Made by a program: the position numbers and the translations under genes. Shown here piece by piece: positions 1-7,982 of a stretch of 53,643 nucleotides of DNA. The notes under the pieces are model-generated. The model ran no database searches. It saw only the letters and a list, made by a program, of their open reading frames with translations, and was not told where the DNA came from. Each line of letters opens with the position of its first letter. The first letter of the stretch is position 1. The DNA comes from CAZSAT01 sp964604675 (lineage in GTDB: Bacteria > Myxococcota_A > UBA796 > CAJQPC01). The stretch lies in the NCBI GenBank assembly GCA_964604675.1, contig CAZSAT010000041.1, positions 1-53,643 of the forward strand, in the 5' to 3' direction.

Positions 1-93
1 CCGGGGGGAGCGCGCCCAGCGCGCGGTGCGGGGGCTGGCCCCCGCAGGAGTCAGTGGTTGAAAGGGGCTCGTTACTTACGAGCCTGTCAACTA
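1..93. repeat. Palindromic repeat element, copy 1 (left side cut by window edge)
   Basis: Positions 1-50 match 39775-39824 base for base, and the match continues with a few differences to the TCAACTA end at 87-93. Inside are a GC hairpin at 28-45 (8-bp arms around TG) and a terminal hairpin at 66-84 with 7-bp arms around loop TACTT. On the minus strand the element begins TAGTTGA, and this TAG (93-91) is the stop codon of the glycosyltransferase gene. It carries no ORF of its own. It may act as a terminator for that gene. Confidence 0.85.
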
Positions 94-789
94 AGGCCGC
101 CAGCCCCCGCGCCACGCGCGCAGGTGCTGGAGGAACTGGAGCACGGTGTCTCCGCGCACCTTGGAGGCGCCGCCCGCACGCGGCAGCATCACCGCGTCGA
201 CCTCGCCGACGCGGAGGCCGATCTCGGCGGCCTTCAGCACGACCTCGGGATCGAGGAACCAGTCGAGGCTGCGCGCGTCGAGCTGCGTCCACGCCGCACG
301 GCGGACGATCTTGGGGCACCCGTTGACGTCGGTGGTGGTCACCCCGTAGGCCTTCATCACCGTGTTGTAGATCCGTGACACCACGAGGCGCTGCAGGCCA
401 TCCTGGCGCTCGACCCGCCGGGCCTTGCAGAGGTCCAGATCCTCGGCCACGAGCTTCTCGTAGGCTGCGACCACCACCTCCGGCGCGACCTGCCCGTCGC
501 CCCAGGTCCAGCCGACCAGCTCGGTGTCGAGCTGCCGGAGGCCGGCCAGGATGCCGCCGCCGTAGCCGGCGTTGACCTCGAGGTGGAGCGCGCGCAGCCC
601 GTACCGGGCGCAGAGGCCGTTGACCCTCGGGCCTGTGTCGTCCGTGCTGCCGTTGTCGACCAGCACCAGGCTGTGAGGGATGTTCGCCGCGCGCAGCGTC
701 TCGACCAGGTGAACCACCACCTGCTCGACCAGGTCCTGCTCGTCGTAGAGCGGGATGCTCAACCCGAGGCGCGGCCGCGCGTCGCTCAT
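91..789 (-). CDS. Family 2 glycosyltransferase (dolichol-phosphate mannosyltransferase-like)
   Basis: A 232-residue GT-A fold glycosyltransferase, expected to move a sugar from a nucleotide-sugar donor to a lipid or glycan acceptor at the inner membrane. The N-terminus LSIPLYDEQ and the VDNGSTDDT block are the usual nucleotide-binding signatures. The metal-binding loop reads WGDGQ where family members usually have DGDGQ. There is no C-terminal membrane domain, so it resembles DPM1-type enzymes. Its ATG (789) is one base from the rnhB stop, so the two genes are probably cotranscribed. An upstream in-frame start at 846 would overlap rnhB and was not chosen. The stop codon lies in repeat copy 1. 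Acceptor unknown. Confidence 0.8.
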   Translation of the reverse strand: MSDARPRLGLSIPLYDEQDLVEQVVVHLVETLRAANIPHSLVLVDNGSTDDTGPRVNGLCARYGLRALHLEVNAGYGGGILAGLRQLDTELVGWTWGDGQVAPEVVVAAYEKLVAEDLDLCKARRVERQDGLQRLVVSRIYNTVMKAYGVTTTDVNGCPKIVRRAAWTQLDARSLDWFLDPEVVLKAAEIGLRVGEVDAVMLPRAGGASKVRGDTVLQFLQHLRAWRGGWRP

Positions 790-790
790 C

Positions 791-1402
791 TCAGAAGAGC
801 GACTGCTGCGACAGCGCCGCGATGGTTCCCCAGCGGCTCCGCACACACGCGGGGAGGGGCTCGTCGCGATCGAAGAAGCCCTTGATCCAGGCGCGGGTCA
901 CCGGGTCGCCCGGGTAGCCGCTGCCCACGCCGCCGAGCGCGTGGATGGCTCGGTCCCGCTCGGTCTTCGCGAAGATGCTGGCTGCGCCGCACGGCTTGTG
1001 GTTCAGATCGGCCTTCGGCTCGACCACGAGCACCGGCTCGTAGGCGATGGCCTTGACCAGCCGGTCGATGAAGAAGGGGATGCCGTTGGGGTGGCAGGGC
1101 GCGTCGATGATCACCTTGTCGGGCCGGAACTGAAGGATGAGCTCCACGAAGGCCCGCTCCTCGAGCACGTTCAGGTTCTCCCCGTCGATGGTCTGGGCGG
1201 AGATCGCTCGCACGTCCCAGCGTCCCAAGGTGTCCAGCGGCCCGCGCAGGGCCTCGCGCTTGTCGGCCGAGAGCTTCTTGGAGTCGGTCACGCCCGTGGC
1301 GGCCAGCGCGTCGAGGTGCGCGTCGTCCACCAGATACGCGCCGACCACGAGCGGGCCGAGCACCGCGCCGCGACCGGCCTCGTCGAGCCCGAGTACCGTC
1401 AT
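791..1402 (-). CDS. rnhB: Ribonuclease HII
   Basis: A 203-residue RNase HII, which cuts RNA in RNA-DNA hybrids and removes misincorporated ribonucleotides from DNA in the cytoplasm. The catalytic DEAGRG motif sits at residues 6-11, with further acidic residues in VIIDAP and in the EPKADLNHK block, and GSGYPGDP near the end. The last two blocks resemble archaeal and eukaryotic RNase H2 more than the usual bacterial RnhB. The start at 1402 gives MTVLGLDEAGRG, the normal N-terminus; a longer frame to 1504 adds only low-complexity Arg/Pro residues. First gene of a two-gene minus-strand unit with the glycosyltransferase. Confidence 0.92.
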   Translation of the reverse strand: MTVLGLDEAGRGAVLGPLVVGAYLVDDAHLDALAATGVTDSKKLSADKREALRGPLDTLGRWDVRAISAQTIDGENLNVLEERAFVELILQFRPDKVIIDAPCHPNGIPFFIDRLVKAIAYEPVLVVEPKADLNHKPCGAASIFAKTERDRAIHALGGVGSGYPGDPVTRAWIKGFFDRDEPLPACVRSRWGTIAALSQQSLF

Positions 1403-1456
1403 GGGAGAGCGGCTATCACGGCGGGCGCCCGCCTCGGGGCCGCGACGCGTCCGGGT

Positions 1457-1471
1457 TAGCGTGGGTCCCCG
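1457..1471 (+). promoter_or_regulatory. Predicted -10 box placed for a leaderless mRNA
   Basis: TAGCGT at 1457-1462 is followed by 8 nt and then the GTG start at 1471. No Shine-Dalgarno sequence is present between them. A start site about 7 nt after a -10 box would fall at the start codon. No good -35 is visible. Inferred, not demonstrated. Confidence 0.45.
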
Positions 1472-2955
1472 TGAGGCGGTGGCAGGTCGTGGAGCGCGAG
1501 ACATTCCCAGCGTCCAGTTGGCTCACCGTCGCCCTGGTGGTGGCGGTCTTCGCCGCGCTGGTGTTCAGCTTCGGGCTCAGCATCCACGACGACGCGTTCA
1601 TCAGCTTCCGCTACGCCCGGAACCTCGCCGACGGGCACGGGCTGGTCTTCAACCCCGGCGAGCGGGTCGAGGGCTACACCAACTTCAGCTGGACGGTGCT
1701 CTTCGCGGCGGTGATGGCTCTCGGGCTGAACCCGCTGAGCGCTGCGCCGGTGCTCGGCGTCCTCGCTGGTGCAGGGGCGCTGGTGGCGACGGGCGCTCTG
1801 GTGCGCCCAGCGGGGCGCGCCGGCATCGTCGGGTTGGTGGTGCTGGGAACGAACGCCAGCTTCGCCCTCGAGGCCGCCCAGGGCCTGGAGACCTGCCTGT
1901 TCTCCGCTCTGGTGGGTGCGGCCGTGGTGCTGCGCTGTCGGGAGCTCGACGGCGGGCGCGTCGGCGGGGCCGGCCTGATCTGCGGCCTCGCGGTGCTCAC
2001 CCGCCCGGAGGGGGCGCTGGTGTTCGCCATCCTCGAGGGGGTACCCTGGGTGATGCGCAGCACCACGGTGCGCGAGCGGCTGCCCTCGGCCCTGGGGTTC
2101 GCGGCCTGCTTCGTGCCGCACATGGCCTTCCGGGTGTCGTTCTACGGCGACGTCGTGCCGAACACCTTCCACGCCAAGGTGAGCGGTGTGGAGCACGGCG
2201 ACCCCACCTACGTGCTGGCGTTCTTGAAGCGGCACACGGCCTGGGTCGCCCTGGCCGTCGTCGGCGCCTGGGTCGAGCTGCGCCGCGCCAGGGTGCGGGG
2301 GGCGATGCTGATCGCGCTCTGCGCCGCCTGGTTCGCCTACCAGCTCTACGTGGGCGGCGACTACAAGCCGAGCTTCCGCTTCCTCGCCCCCGTCTTCGTG
2401 CCGCTCGCGGCCCTCGCGGCCTCGGCCGTGGCCTGGGCAGGCACGCGGCTCGGCCACCGGGTGGCCATCGCCGCCGCGCTGGCCGCTCTGGTGGGCCAGG
2501 ACGCCGTGATGACCTGGCCCAGCCACCAGTGGTATGCCTCGGAGCACCGCCGGATGATGGACGAGCGCCTGCTCGCAGGTGCCTTCCTGCGCGAGCACTA
2601 CGGACCGGATGTCTGGGTGGCGACCCACTCGATCGGCGCGGTGCCCTACGCCTCGATGCAGCCCACCATCGACATGTGGGGGCTGACCGATGCCCACATC
2701 GCGAGGGTCGAGGCCCCTGACGACAGGCAGCGCGCGCGGGGTCACGAGAAGGTCGACTACGACTACGTCTTCGACCGGGCACCGGAGCTCTACTACCCGC
2801 ACGACGGCGCGGTGGTCGCCGAGCCCTCCAGGGTGCCGGTGCCCGAGGACTTCCCGGCGGACTTCGAAGACCGCTACCAGCAGTACAGCTACCGCTACGG
2901 AGAGCTCTGGATCCAGGTCTTCGAGCGCGTCGATCTGCAGGGCGCGGAGGGCTGA
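1471..2955 (+). CDS. GT-C family membrane glycosyltransferase (AftB-like)
   Basis: A 494-residue multi-span membrane protein of the GT-C superfamily, which uses polyprenyl-phosphate sugars on the outer face of the inner membrane. After a first helix (about residues 15-35) comes IHDDAFISFRYARNL with the catalytic-type Asp pair, then NPGERVEGYTNFSW, both hallmarks of AftB-like and related bacterial GT-C proteins. GGDYKPSFRFLAP and DMWGLTDAHIAR further on are also typical. The GTG start gives MRRWQVVERE. It diverges from rnhB with only 68 bp between. Its TGA abuts the opposing gene's stop (TGATCA). Sugar and acceptor cannot be told from the sequence. Confidence 0.82.
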   Translation: MRRWQVVERETFPASSWLTVALVVAVFAALVFSFGLSIHDDAFISFRYARNLADGHGLVFNPGERVEGYTNFSWTVLFAAVMALGLNPLSAAPVLGVLAGAGALVATGALVRPAGRAGIVGLVVLGTNASFALEAAQGLETCLFSALVGAAVVLRCRELDGGRVGGAGLICGLAVLTRPEGALVFAILEGVPWVMRSTTVRERLPSALGFAACFVPHMAFRVSFYGDVVPNTFHAKVSGVEHGDPTYVLAFLKRHTAWVALAVVGAWVELRRARVRGAMLIALCAAWFAYQLYVGGDYKPSFRFLAPVFVPLAALAASAVAWAGTRLGHRVAIAAALAALVGQDAVMTWPSHQWYASEHRRMMDERLLAGAFLREHYGPDVWVATHSIGAVPYASMQPTIDMWGLTDAHIARVEAPDDRQRARGHEKVDYDYVFDRAPELYYPHDGAVVAEPSRVPVPEDFPADFEDRYQQYSYRYGELWIQVFERVDLQGAEG

Positions 2956-3429
2956 TCAGAAGGCCACACCGACCGCCGTGTGGGCCGCCGGCGCCACGCC
3001 GTAGGTGCCGTAGCCGGCGACACCGTAGGCCAGGTACTGCACGCCGAGGCCACCCGAGAGCACCCAGCGATCCGCGAGGAGCAGGGTGCCGCCGCCCAGC
3101 CCGCTGCCGTAGCCACACCAGCTGGTCTCCCGGGGACCCTCGGTCGTGACCGCGTGGGCCAGCACGCCGCGAACGAGGAGCCAGGGCCCCGCCGGTGCCG
3201 CGCCGCGCGGGTACCACCGGACGCCGGACTCGGCGCCATGCCCCACGTAGGGCTCGTGCCCCTCGGTCAACAGGCCATCGAACAGCCGCACGTGAGGCCC
3301 CGCGTAGACCGACCAGTCGTCGAAGCCGCGCTCGATCTGCACGTGCACGAAGCCCAGGGCGGTGGTGAGCGGGTCGACCTGCACGGTCCAGCTCGGGGCG
3401 GCGAGGGCGGCGGTGGTCATCCAGAGCAT
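2956..3429 (-). CDS. Small exported protein, possible outer-membrane barrel
   Basis: 157 residues with a short signal peptide (MLWMTTAALAAP) and alternating hydrophobic strands rich in Gly, Tyr and Trp, ending in Phe. Length and the closing aromatic residue suggest an 8-stranded outer-membrane barrel or similar periplasmic beta protein. No family could be named. It converges with the GT-C gene (stops share TGATCA at 2953-2958) and diverges from the BNR protein gene. A -10-like TAGGCT (3441-3436, minus) ends 6 nt before the ATG with no SD, so the message may be leaderless. Confidence 0.6.
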   Translation of the reverse strand: MLWMTTAALAAPSWTVQVDPLTTALGFVHVQIERGFDDWSVYAGPHVRLFDGLLTEGHEPYVGHGAESGVRWYPRGAAPAGPWLLVRGVLAHAVTTEGPRETSWCGYGSGLGGGTLLLADRWVLSGGLGVQYLAYGVAGYGTYGVAPAAHTAVGVAF

Positions 3430-3435
3430 GGGACG

Positions 3436-3474
3436 AGCCTACGCTCGGCGGGCCATGGCCGGACCGGCTACGCT
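3436..3474. promoter_or_regulatory. Divergent pair of predicted -10 boxes, both close to start codons
   Basis: Minus strand: TAGGCT (3441-3436) then 6 nt to ATG 3429. Plus strand: TACGCT (3469-3474) then 7 nt to ATG 3482. Neither gene has an SD sequence in those few bases. Both fit leaderless transcription. No clear -35 boxes. Confidence 0.45.
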
Positions 3475-3481
3475 GCCGTCC

Positions 3482-5995
3482 ATGCTGATCTCGCTGACCG
3501 TGGCGCTGTCGCCTGCCGCCCTCGCTCACCGGCCCCACGACGACGCGCCCGGCTTCGCGTTCGCGCCCGACTTCGAGACCACGGGGCGCGCCTGGACCGT
3601 GCTCGACCCCCACGACGTGTCCCAGCTGATGCGGACCGACGATCACGGGCGGCACTGGGACTTCGTGTGCGGCGACAACATGGAGGACGCGCTGATCGAC
3701 GTCGGCTACGACGGCGACACCCTCGTGCTGCTCGGAGAGGACGGCACGGTCTGGCGCTCCGACGACGAGGGTGAGAGCTGGACCTCCTCGGACGTCCCGG
3801 GGTCGGACCTCGTGGTGGTCGAGTTCGACATCGTGGACGGCCAGGCCCTGATCGCCACCTCGGGTGGGCTCTTCCACGGCGACATCGCCGACGCCGCCTC
3901 GATGGACGTGGCCTTCGAGGGCGAGAACGTCAGCGCGGTGCACATCGGCACCTCGGGCACCTGGTACGCGGCGCTCCCGGAAGGCCAGCTCCACGTGAGC
4001 TCCGACCAGGGGGCGACCTGGAGCCAGGAGCTCGCCATGGGCGCGCTCGAGTTCTACGCGCTCCAGGAAGTCGCCGGCACGCTCTACATCGGCACCTCGA
4101 CCCTGGGCGTGCTCGCCTTCGACGCCACCTCGGGCACGGCCGGTCAGTGCCTGCCGCTCCCCGTCACCGAGACCGGCGACTACACCTTCGCCATCTCCGA
4201 GCTCGCGGATCTCGGCGACAACCTGCTGCTCGCGGCCAACGGCTACCAGGCCGTGTTCGCGTCCGCTTCGTGCGGCGGGGGCTGGGAGTTGCTCGCCACG
4301 CCCGACGAGGTGGAGTACGACGGCATCGGGATGGCTGCGGACCCACGTCAGGCCTTCACCCACCTCGGATGGTCGGGTGGCGTGGGCGTGGTCACGGGCT
4401 TCTCGGGCATCAGCGTGACCGAGGACGACGGGGCGAGCTGGTACGAAGCCAAGATGGTGCCGGAGGACTACGCCCGGGGCGTGGCGTTCGCACCGGACTT
4501 CCCGGACGACCCCCGCATCTTCGTCGGCGGCTACGGCGGCGGCGCCACGTGGACCTGGGATGGCGGCGCGAGCTGGGAAGGCTCGGCCCACGCCATGATC
4601 GACGCCTACAGCTACGACGTGCAGCCCACCGTCGACCTGAGCGAGACCGGCACGGTGTGGTTCTCGGGATCCCTGGCGCCCTACCGCAGCCGCGACGGCG
4701 GGGAGACCTGGGAGCTCCTGCGCGACAAGATCACCATGCAGCGTTCCCGCGCGTACCGCAGCTACTCGGCCGACCGGACCTGGATGCTCGGCGAGAACAG
4801 CGCCGAAGGCGTCGAGGGGCAGGTGGAGGTCTCCTACGACGACGGCGACACCTGGGAGCCGCTCGACAGCCTGCACGCCCAGATGCAGGGCGCCGTTCCC
4901 CGCGACGTGCAGGAGACCGTGGTCGACGGGCGCGACGCCATCGTGGTGGTGGCCGATGCGCCGCCCAGCGTCTTCCTGAGCTTCGACGACGGCGCCACGT
5001 GGGCCACCTCGTACGAGCGCACGACCGAGCTCGCGGGCATCTCGTCGGCTGGCCTCGGGGCGTGGCCCCCGGGAGAAGGTGCGCGCCTCGTGCTCGCCGA
5101 CCCCGACATCGGCGTGCTGCACAGCGACGACGCCGGCGCGAGCTGGCAGGAGAGCGAGGTGGATCCAGACGGTCGGCCGCGCCAGCTCACCATGGCCGAC
5201 GACGGCACCCTCTTCCTCCTGCTCAGGAGCGGGCAGATCCACCGCTCGGTGGACGGCGGCGACAGCTGGGAGGCGGTCGGGGAGCCTATCCGCGCCGCGA
5301 TCCATGACCTCGTGACCGCGCCTCGCTTCGCCGAGACCGGCACCCTGTTGGCCGGCACCCAGGACGGCGTCTTCTGGTCGGACGATCGGGGGGAGAGCTG
5401 GTTCCGCATCCCGCGCTTCGAGCGCTTCGAGGACCAGAGCCACCACCTGAGCTGTGAGATCGGCGCGAAGGCCTTCCGCGGCTGTGGCGGGGGCTGTGCC
5501 ACGAGCGACGACGCGCTGGAGTGCGCCACCTACAGCGACGACAGCCACGGCATGGGGGGGGGCTACCTCCTGTACCCGGGCGACGTCGCCCGCTTCACCT
5601 TCAGCGGGCAGGGCTTCCGGGTGCTCGGCCTCGAGGAGGGTGAGCTGGAGGTGCGCATCAACGGCAGCGCCACCACCACCCTGTCGGCCGGTGACCTCGA
5701 GGTCGATGGGCTCGGCGAGGGCTGGAAGGACGTCGAGCTGCTGGCGACCAGCGGCGACGAGGGCGTGCGGATCGACGCGGTGGAGGCCTGGGGTGAGGGC
5801 GAGGTGCTTCCCATCGACGGGGCCCTGGACACCGCCGACAGCGGCGACACCGGGCCCGACGACTCCGGCGAAGTCGGGGACTCCGGGGACACGGGCGGGC
5901 CAACCGAGCCCGGCTGCTGCCACCAGGACGGTGAGGCGGCCCTCGTGGTGGCCTTCCCTCTGCTTCTCGCCCTGCGCCGCCGCCGCCGCTCCTGA
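3482..5995 (+). CDS. Exported BNR/Asp-box beta-propeller protein with MYXO-CTERM-like tail
   Basis: An 837-residue secreted protein. After a signal peptide (ends about residue 16, SPAALAHR) come about eleven Asp-box repeats of the S/T-x-D-x-G-x-x-W type, for example RSDDEGESW, SSDQGATW, SRDGGETW and SFDDGATW, spaced through residues 40-650. This predicts one or more beta-propellers like those of sialidases and VPS10-type proteins. A Cys-containing segment and a jelly-roll-like domain follow. The C-terminus has a DTG/DSG linker, then GCC, a hydrophobic stretch and five Arg, a MYXO-CTERM-like surface-sorting signal. Start 3482 was chosen for the signal peptide; a longer frame from 3362 overlaps the divergent gene. 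No sialidase catalytic set was identified, so enzymatic activity is unproven. Confidence 0.8.
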   Translation: MLISLTVALSPAALAHRPHDDAPGFAFAPDFETTGRAWTVLDPHDVSQLMRTDDHGRHWDFVCGDNMEDALIDVGYDGDTLVLLGEDGTVWRSDDEGESWTSSDVPGSDLVVVEFDIVDGQALIATSGGLFHGDIADAASMDVAFEGENVSAVHIGTSGTWYAALPEGQLHVSSDQGATWSQELAMGALEFYALQEVAGTLYIGTSTLGVLAFDATSGTAGQCLPLPVTETGDYTFAISELADLGDNLLLAANGYQAVFASASCGGGWELLATPDEVEYDGIGMAADPRQAFTHLGWSGGVGVVTGFSGISVTEDDGASWYEAKMVPEDYARGVAFAPDFPDDPRIFVGGYGGGATWTWDGGASWEGSAHAMIDAYSYDVQPTVDLSETGTVWFSGSLAPYRSRDGGETWELLRDKITMQRSRAYRSYSADRTWMLGENSAEGVEGQVEVSYDDGDTWEPLDSLHAQMQGAVPRDVQETVVDGRDAIVVVADAPPSVFLSFDDGATWATSYERTTELAGISSAGLGAWPPGEGARLVLADPDIGVLHSDDAGASWQESEVDPDGRPRQLTMADDGTLFLLLRSGQIHRSVDGGDSWEAVGEPIRAAIHDLVTAPRFAETGTLLAGTQDGVFWSDDRGESWFRIPRFERFEDQSHHLSCEIGAKAFRGCGGGCATSDDALECATYSDDSHGMGGGYLLYPGDVARFTFSGQGFRVLGLEEGELEVRINGSATTTLSAGDLEVDGLGEGWKDVELLATSGDEGVRIDAVEAWGEGEVLPIDGALDTADSGDTGPDDSGEVGDSGDTGGPTEPGCCHQDGEAALVVAFPLLLALRRRRRS

Positions 5996-6035
5996 GCGTC
6001 CTCCAGACCGTGGTGGTGAAGCCGGGCTGGCCGGC

Positions 6036-6041
6036 TATACT
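6036..6041 (+). promoter_or_regulatory. Predicted -10 box (TATACT)
   Basis: TATACT is close to the sigma-70 consensus. It lies 54 nt before the ATG at 6096 and gives a leader with a weak SD (CCAGG) just before the start. No TTGACA-like -35 is seen at the normal distance. It probably drives 6096 and perhaps the following lipoprotein genes. Confidence 0.5.
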
Positions 6042-6095
6042 CCCCCACTCGCGCGCCCCCAGACCGCGCTCTGCGTGCCTTCCGGAGTCTCCAGG

Positions 6096-7958
6096 ATGAC
6101 CACCGTCCAGCGCCTCTTCGTCCTCCTCGCCTCGCTCGTCGTGCTCGTGAGCGGCTGCAACAAGGACGCCTCCGACACGGGCGCGTCCGAGCCGGTGATC
6201 CAGTACGAGCTGTGGCCGCCCGAGGGTGGCCAGGGCCACGCGCTGAGCGTGCAGGTCGACAGCATCGACAGCGTGTTCGTGTACGGCGCCACCGAGATCT
6301 CCTTCGGCGAAGGCATCGACGTCACCGGCATCCGGGTCGACGACGGCTGGACGCTCATCGCCGACATCCTCGTGCAGCCCGACGCGGAGCTCGGCGTGCG
6401 CGACGTGTCCATCCTGGTGGAGGATCGCGACACGGTGCTGAGCCAGGCCTTCCGCGTGCGCGCCGACAGCTTCACCATCACGCCCGACAACGGCAAGATC
6501 GGCGAGACCGTCGAGGTCACGCTCTACGGCAACAACACCGAGTGGGAGGCGGGCCGGAGCTGGGTCACCTTCGGCGACGACATCACGGTGTCCGAGTTCA
6601 CGGTGGTCACCCCCACCGAAGCGGTGGCGCAGATCGCCATCGAGGCCGACGCCGCCCCCGGCTGGCGCGACGTCTACACCGAGGATGGCCCCCACGTGGT
6701 CACCCTCTACGATGGCTTCCTCGTCGACCGGGTCGCGCTCGCGGGCGCCTGGGAGCCGGCGGAAGCCACCCAGGGCCGCACCGTCGAGTTCTCCGTGTCG
6801 GCGCGCGGCACGGCCTTCGAGGAAGGCGAGACCGACATCGAGTTCTTCCAGGGCACCCGGGAGAACGGCGACATCGTGATCGACCAGATCACCGTGGTGG
6901 ACGCCGAGAACCTCTGGGGCGAGATGACGCTGTCCAACGCGGCCGACCTCGGCATGCGCGACGTGCACATCATCACCGGCACCGAGGGCGTCGTGCTGGA
7001 GGACGCGTTCGAGGTCCTGGGCGCCGATCCGAGCCTCGACGAGGTCGCCGTGGGCCTCTACTACACGGTCGTCCGCACGGTCGACAACAGCTCGGGCGCC
7101 ACCTACGAGTCCATCTCGGCCGTCGCCTACTTCGTCATCCCGCTGGACCCCAGCTGCCCCGAGGTCACCGAGGTCTGCACCGACGGTGAAGACAACGACT
7201 ACGACGGCTACACCGACTGCTACGACTCCGACTGCTCGACCGACATGGCGTGCTCGCTCGGCGGACCGCAGCCCTACGACGACAACGTGGTCACCCCCAG
7301 CTACCAGACCGGTGGCGACCCCTACGACTGCCCGAGCCCGACCATGGTCAGCGCTGGGGACTACGTCTGGCTCGAGTCCGAGGTCAACACCGTCACGCTC
7401 GAGAAGTACGTCGACAGCGGCAGCGGCGGCATCTACTACGTCGGGCAGGACCTGACGATGGACGACTACGCGACCAACGTCTACTACGACCTGCACCTCC
7501 AGGGCGACAGCGAGGGCCTGCCCGAGGAGATCGTCGAGCGCGTGCTGCCCACGGTGCCGGCCGACTGGACCTACTGGGACCCGACCTTCTCGGGCAACCT
7601 CACCCAGGACCGGAACGAGCCCTTCACCTACACCTGGGGCCACCCGACCGACGGCACGCCGGGCGCCCAGACCTACCCCGACAGCATCTTCTACACGTCG
7701 ATCGGCGGCACCACCTGCTCCGAGGAGTACCCGGACAAGGCGTGGTGGGGCGAGGGGTGCTCGCTCGCGAGCTACCCGTGGGACGACGGGGAGCACACCT
7801 ACGAGGCCAGCCAGCTGCTCCAGCTGACCGCTGCCGACGTGTCGTTCACCGGCTACAGCTACGTCGAAGGTCCGTACTTCGGTCTGGCGGACTCGATCTA
7901 CCAGACCAACTCGGCCTACAGCTACATCTACATCGGCGGCTCCATGACCTTGGAGTAG
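6096..7958 (+). CDS. Lipoprotein with three IPT/TIG-like repeats and a Cys/Asp motif
   Basis: A 620-residue lipoprotein with a normal-length signal peptide (Cys21 in LVSGC). Residues about 35-305 hold three similar units of roughly 95 residues, each closing with L/W-G-x-RDV and a beta strand (ELGVRDV, APGWRDV, DLGMRDV). This fits Ig-like IPT/TIG sandwiches. Around residue 363 is CTDGEDNDYDGYTDC followed by DSDC, a MopE-type acidic Cys motif that may bind metal. The C-terminal 250 residues are rich in Tyr, Asp and Trp and match no family I know. ATG 6096 was chosen for the signal peptide; the frame is open further upstream only as a shadow of the BNR gene. It precedes the four-gene coupled run by 24 bp. 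Role unknown. Confidence 0.75.
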   Translation: MTTVQRLFVLLASLVVLVSGCNKDASDTGASEPVIQYELWPPEGGQGHALSVQVDSIDSVFVYGATEISFGEGIDVTGIRVDDGWTLIADILVQPDAELGVRDVSILVEDRDTVLSQAFRVRADSFTITPDNGKIGETVEVTLYGNNTEWEAGRSWVTFGDDITVSEFTVVTPTEAVAQIAIEADAAPGWRDVYTEDGPHVVTLYDGFLVDRVALAGAWEPAEATQGRTVEFSVSARGTAFEEGETDIEFFQGTRENGDIVIDQITVVDAENLWGEMTLSNAADLGMRDVHIITGTEGVVLEDAFEVLGADPSLDEVAVGLYYTVVRTVDNSSGATYESISAVAYFVIPLDPSCPEVTEVCTDGEDNDYDGYTDCYDSDCSTDMACSLGGPQPYDDNVVTPSYQTGGDPYDCPSPTMVSAGDYVWLESEVNTVTLEKYVDSGSGGIYYVGQDLTMDDYATNVYYDLHLQGDSEGLPEEIVERVLPTVPADWTYWDPTFSGNLTQDRNEPFTYTWGHPTDGTPGAQTYPDSIFYTSIGGTTCSEEYPDKAWWGEGCSLASYPWDDGEHTYEASQLLQLTAADVSFTGYSYVEGPYFGLADSIYQTNSAYSYIYIGGSMTLE

Positions 7959-7982
7959 TCGGGGTCGGGCAGGAGGAGACCA

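Noticed and set aside
1402..1420. A close-spaced -10 box before rnhB (TAGCCG, minus)
   Set aside because: The hexamer lacks the final T or A and is too poor a match to count with the others.
1997..5923. A 1308-residue open frame on the minus strand, antisense to the GT-C, BNR and small genes
   Set aside because: It is low-complexity Ala/Gly/Arg/Val/His-rich text with no motifs, produced by GC-rich codons of the real genes on the other strand.
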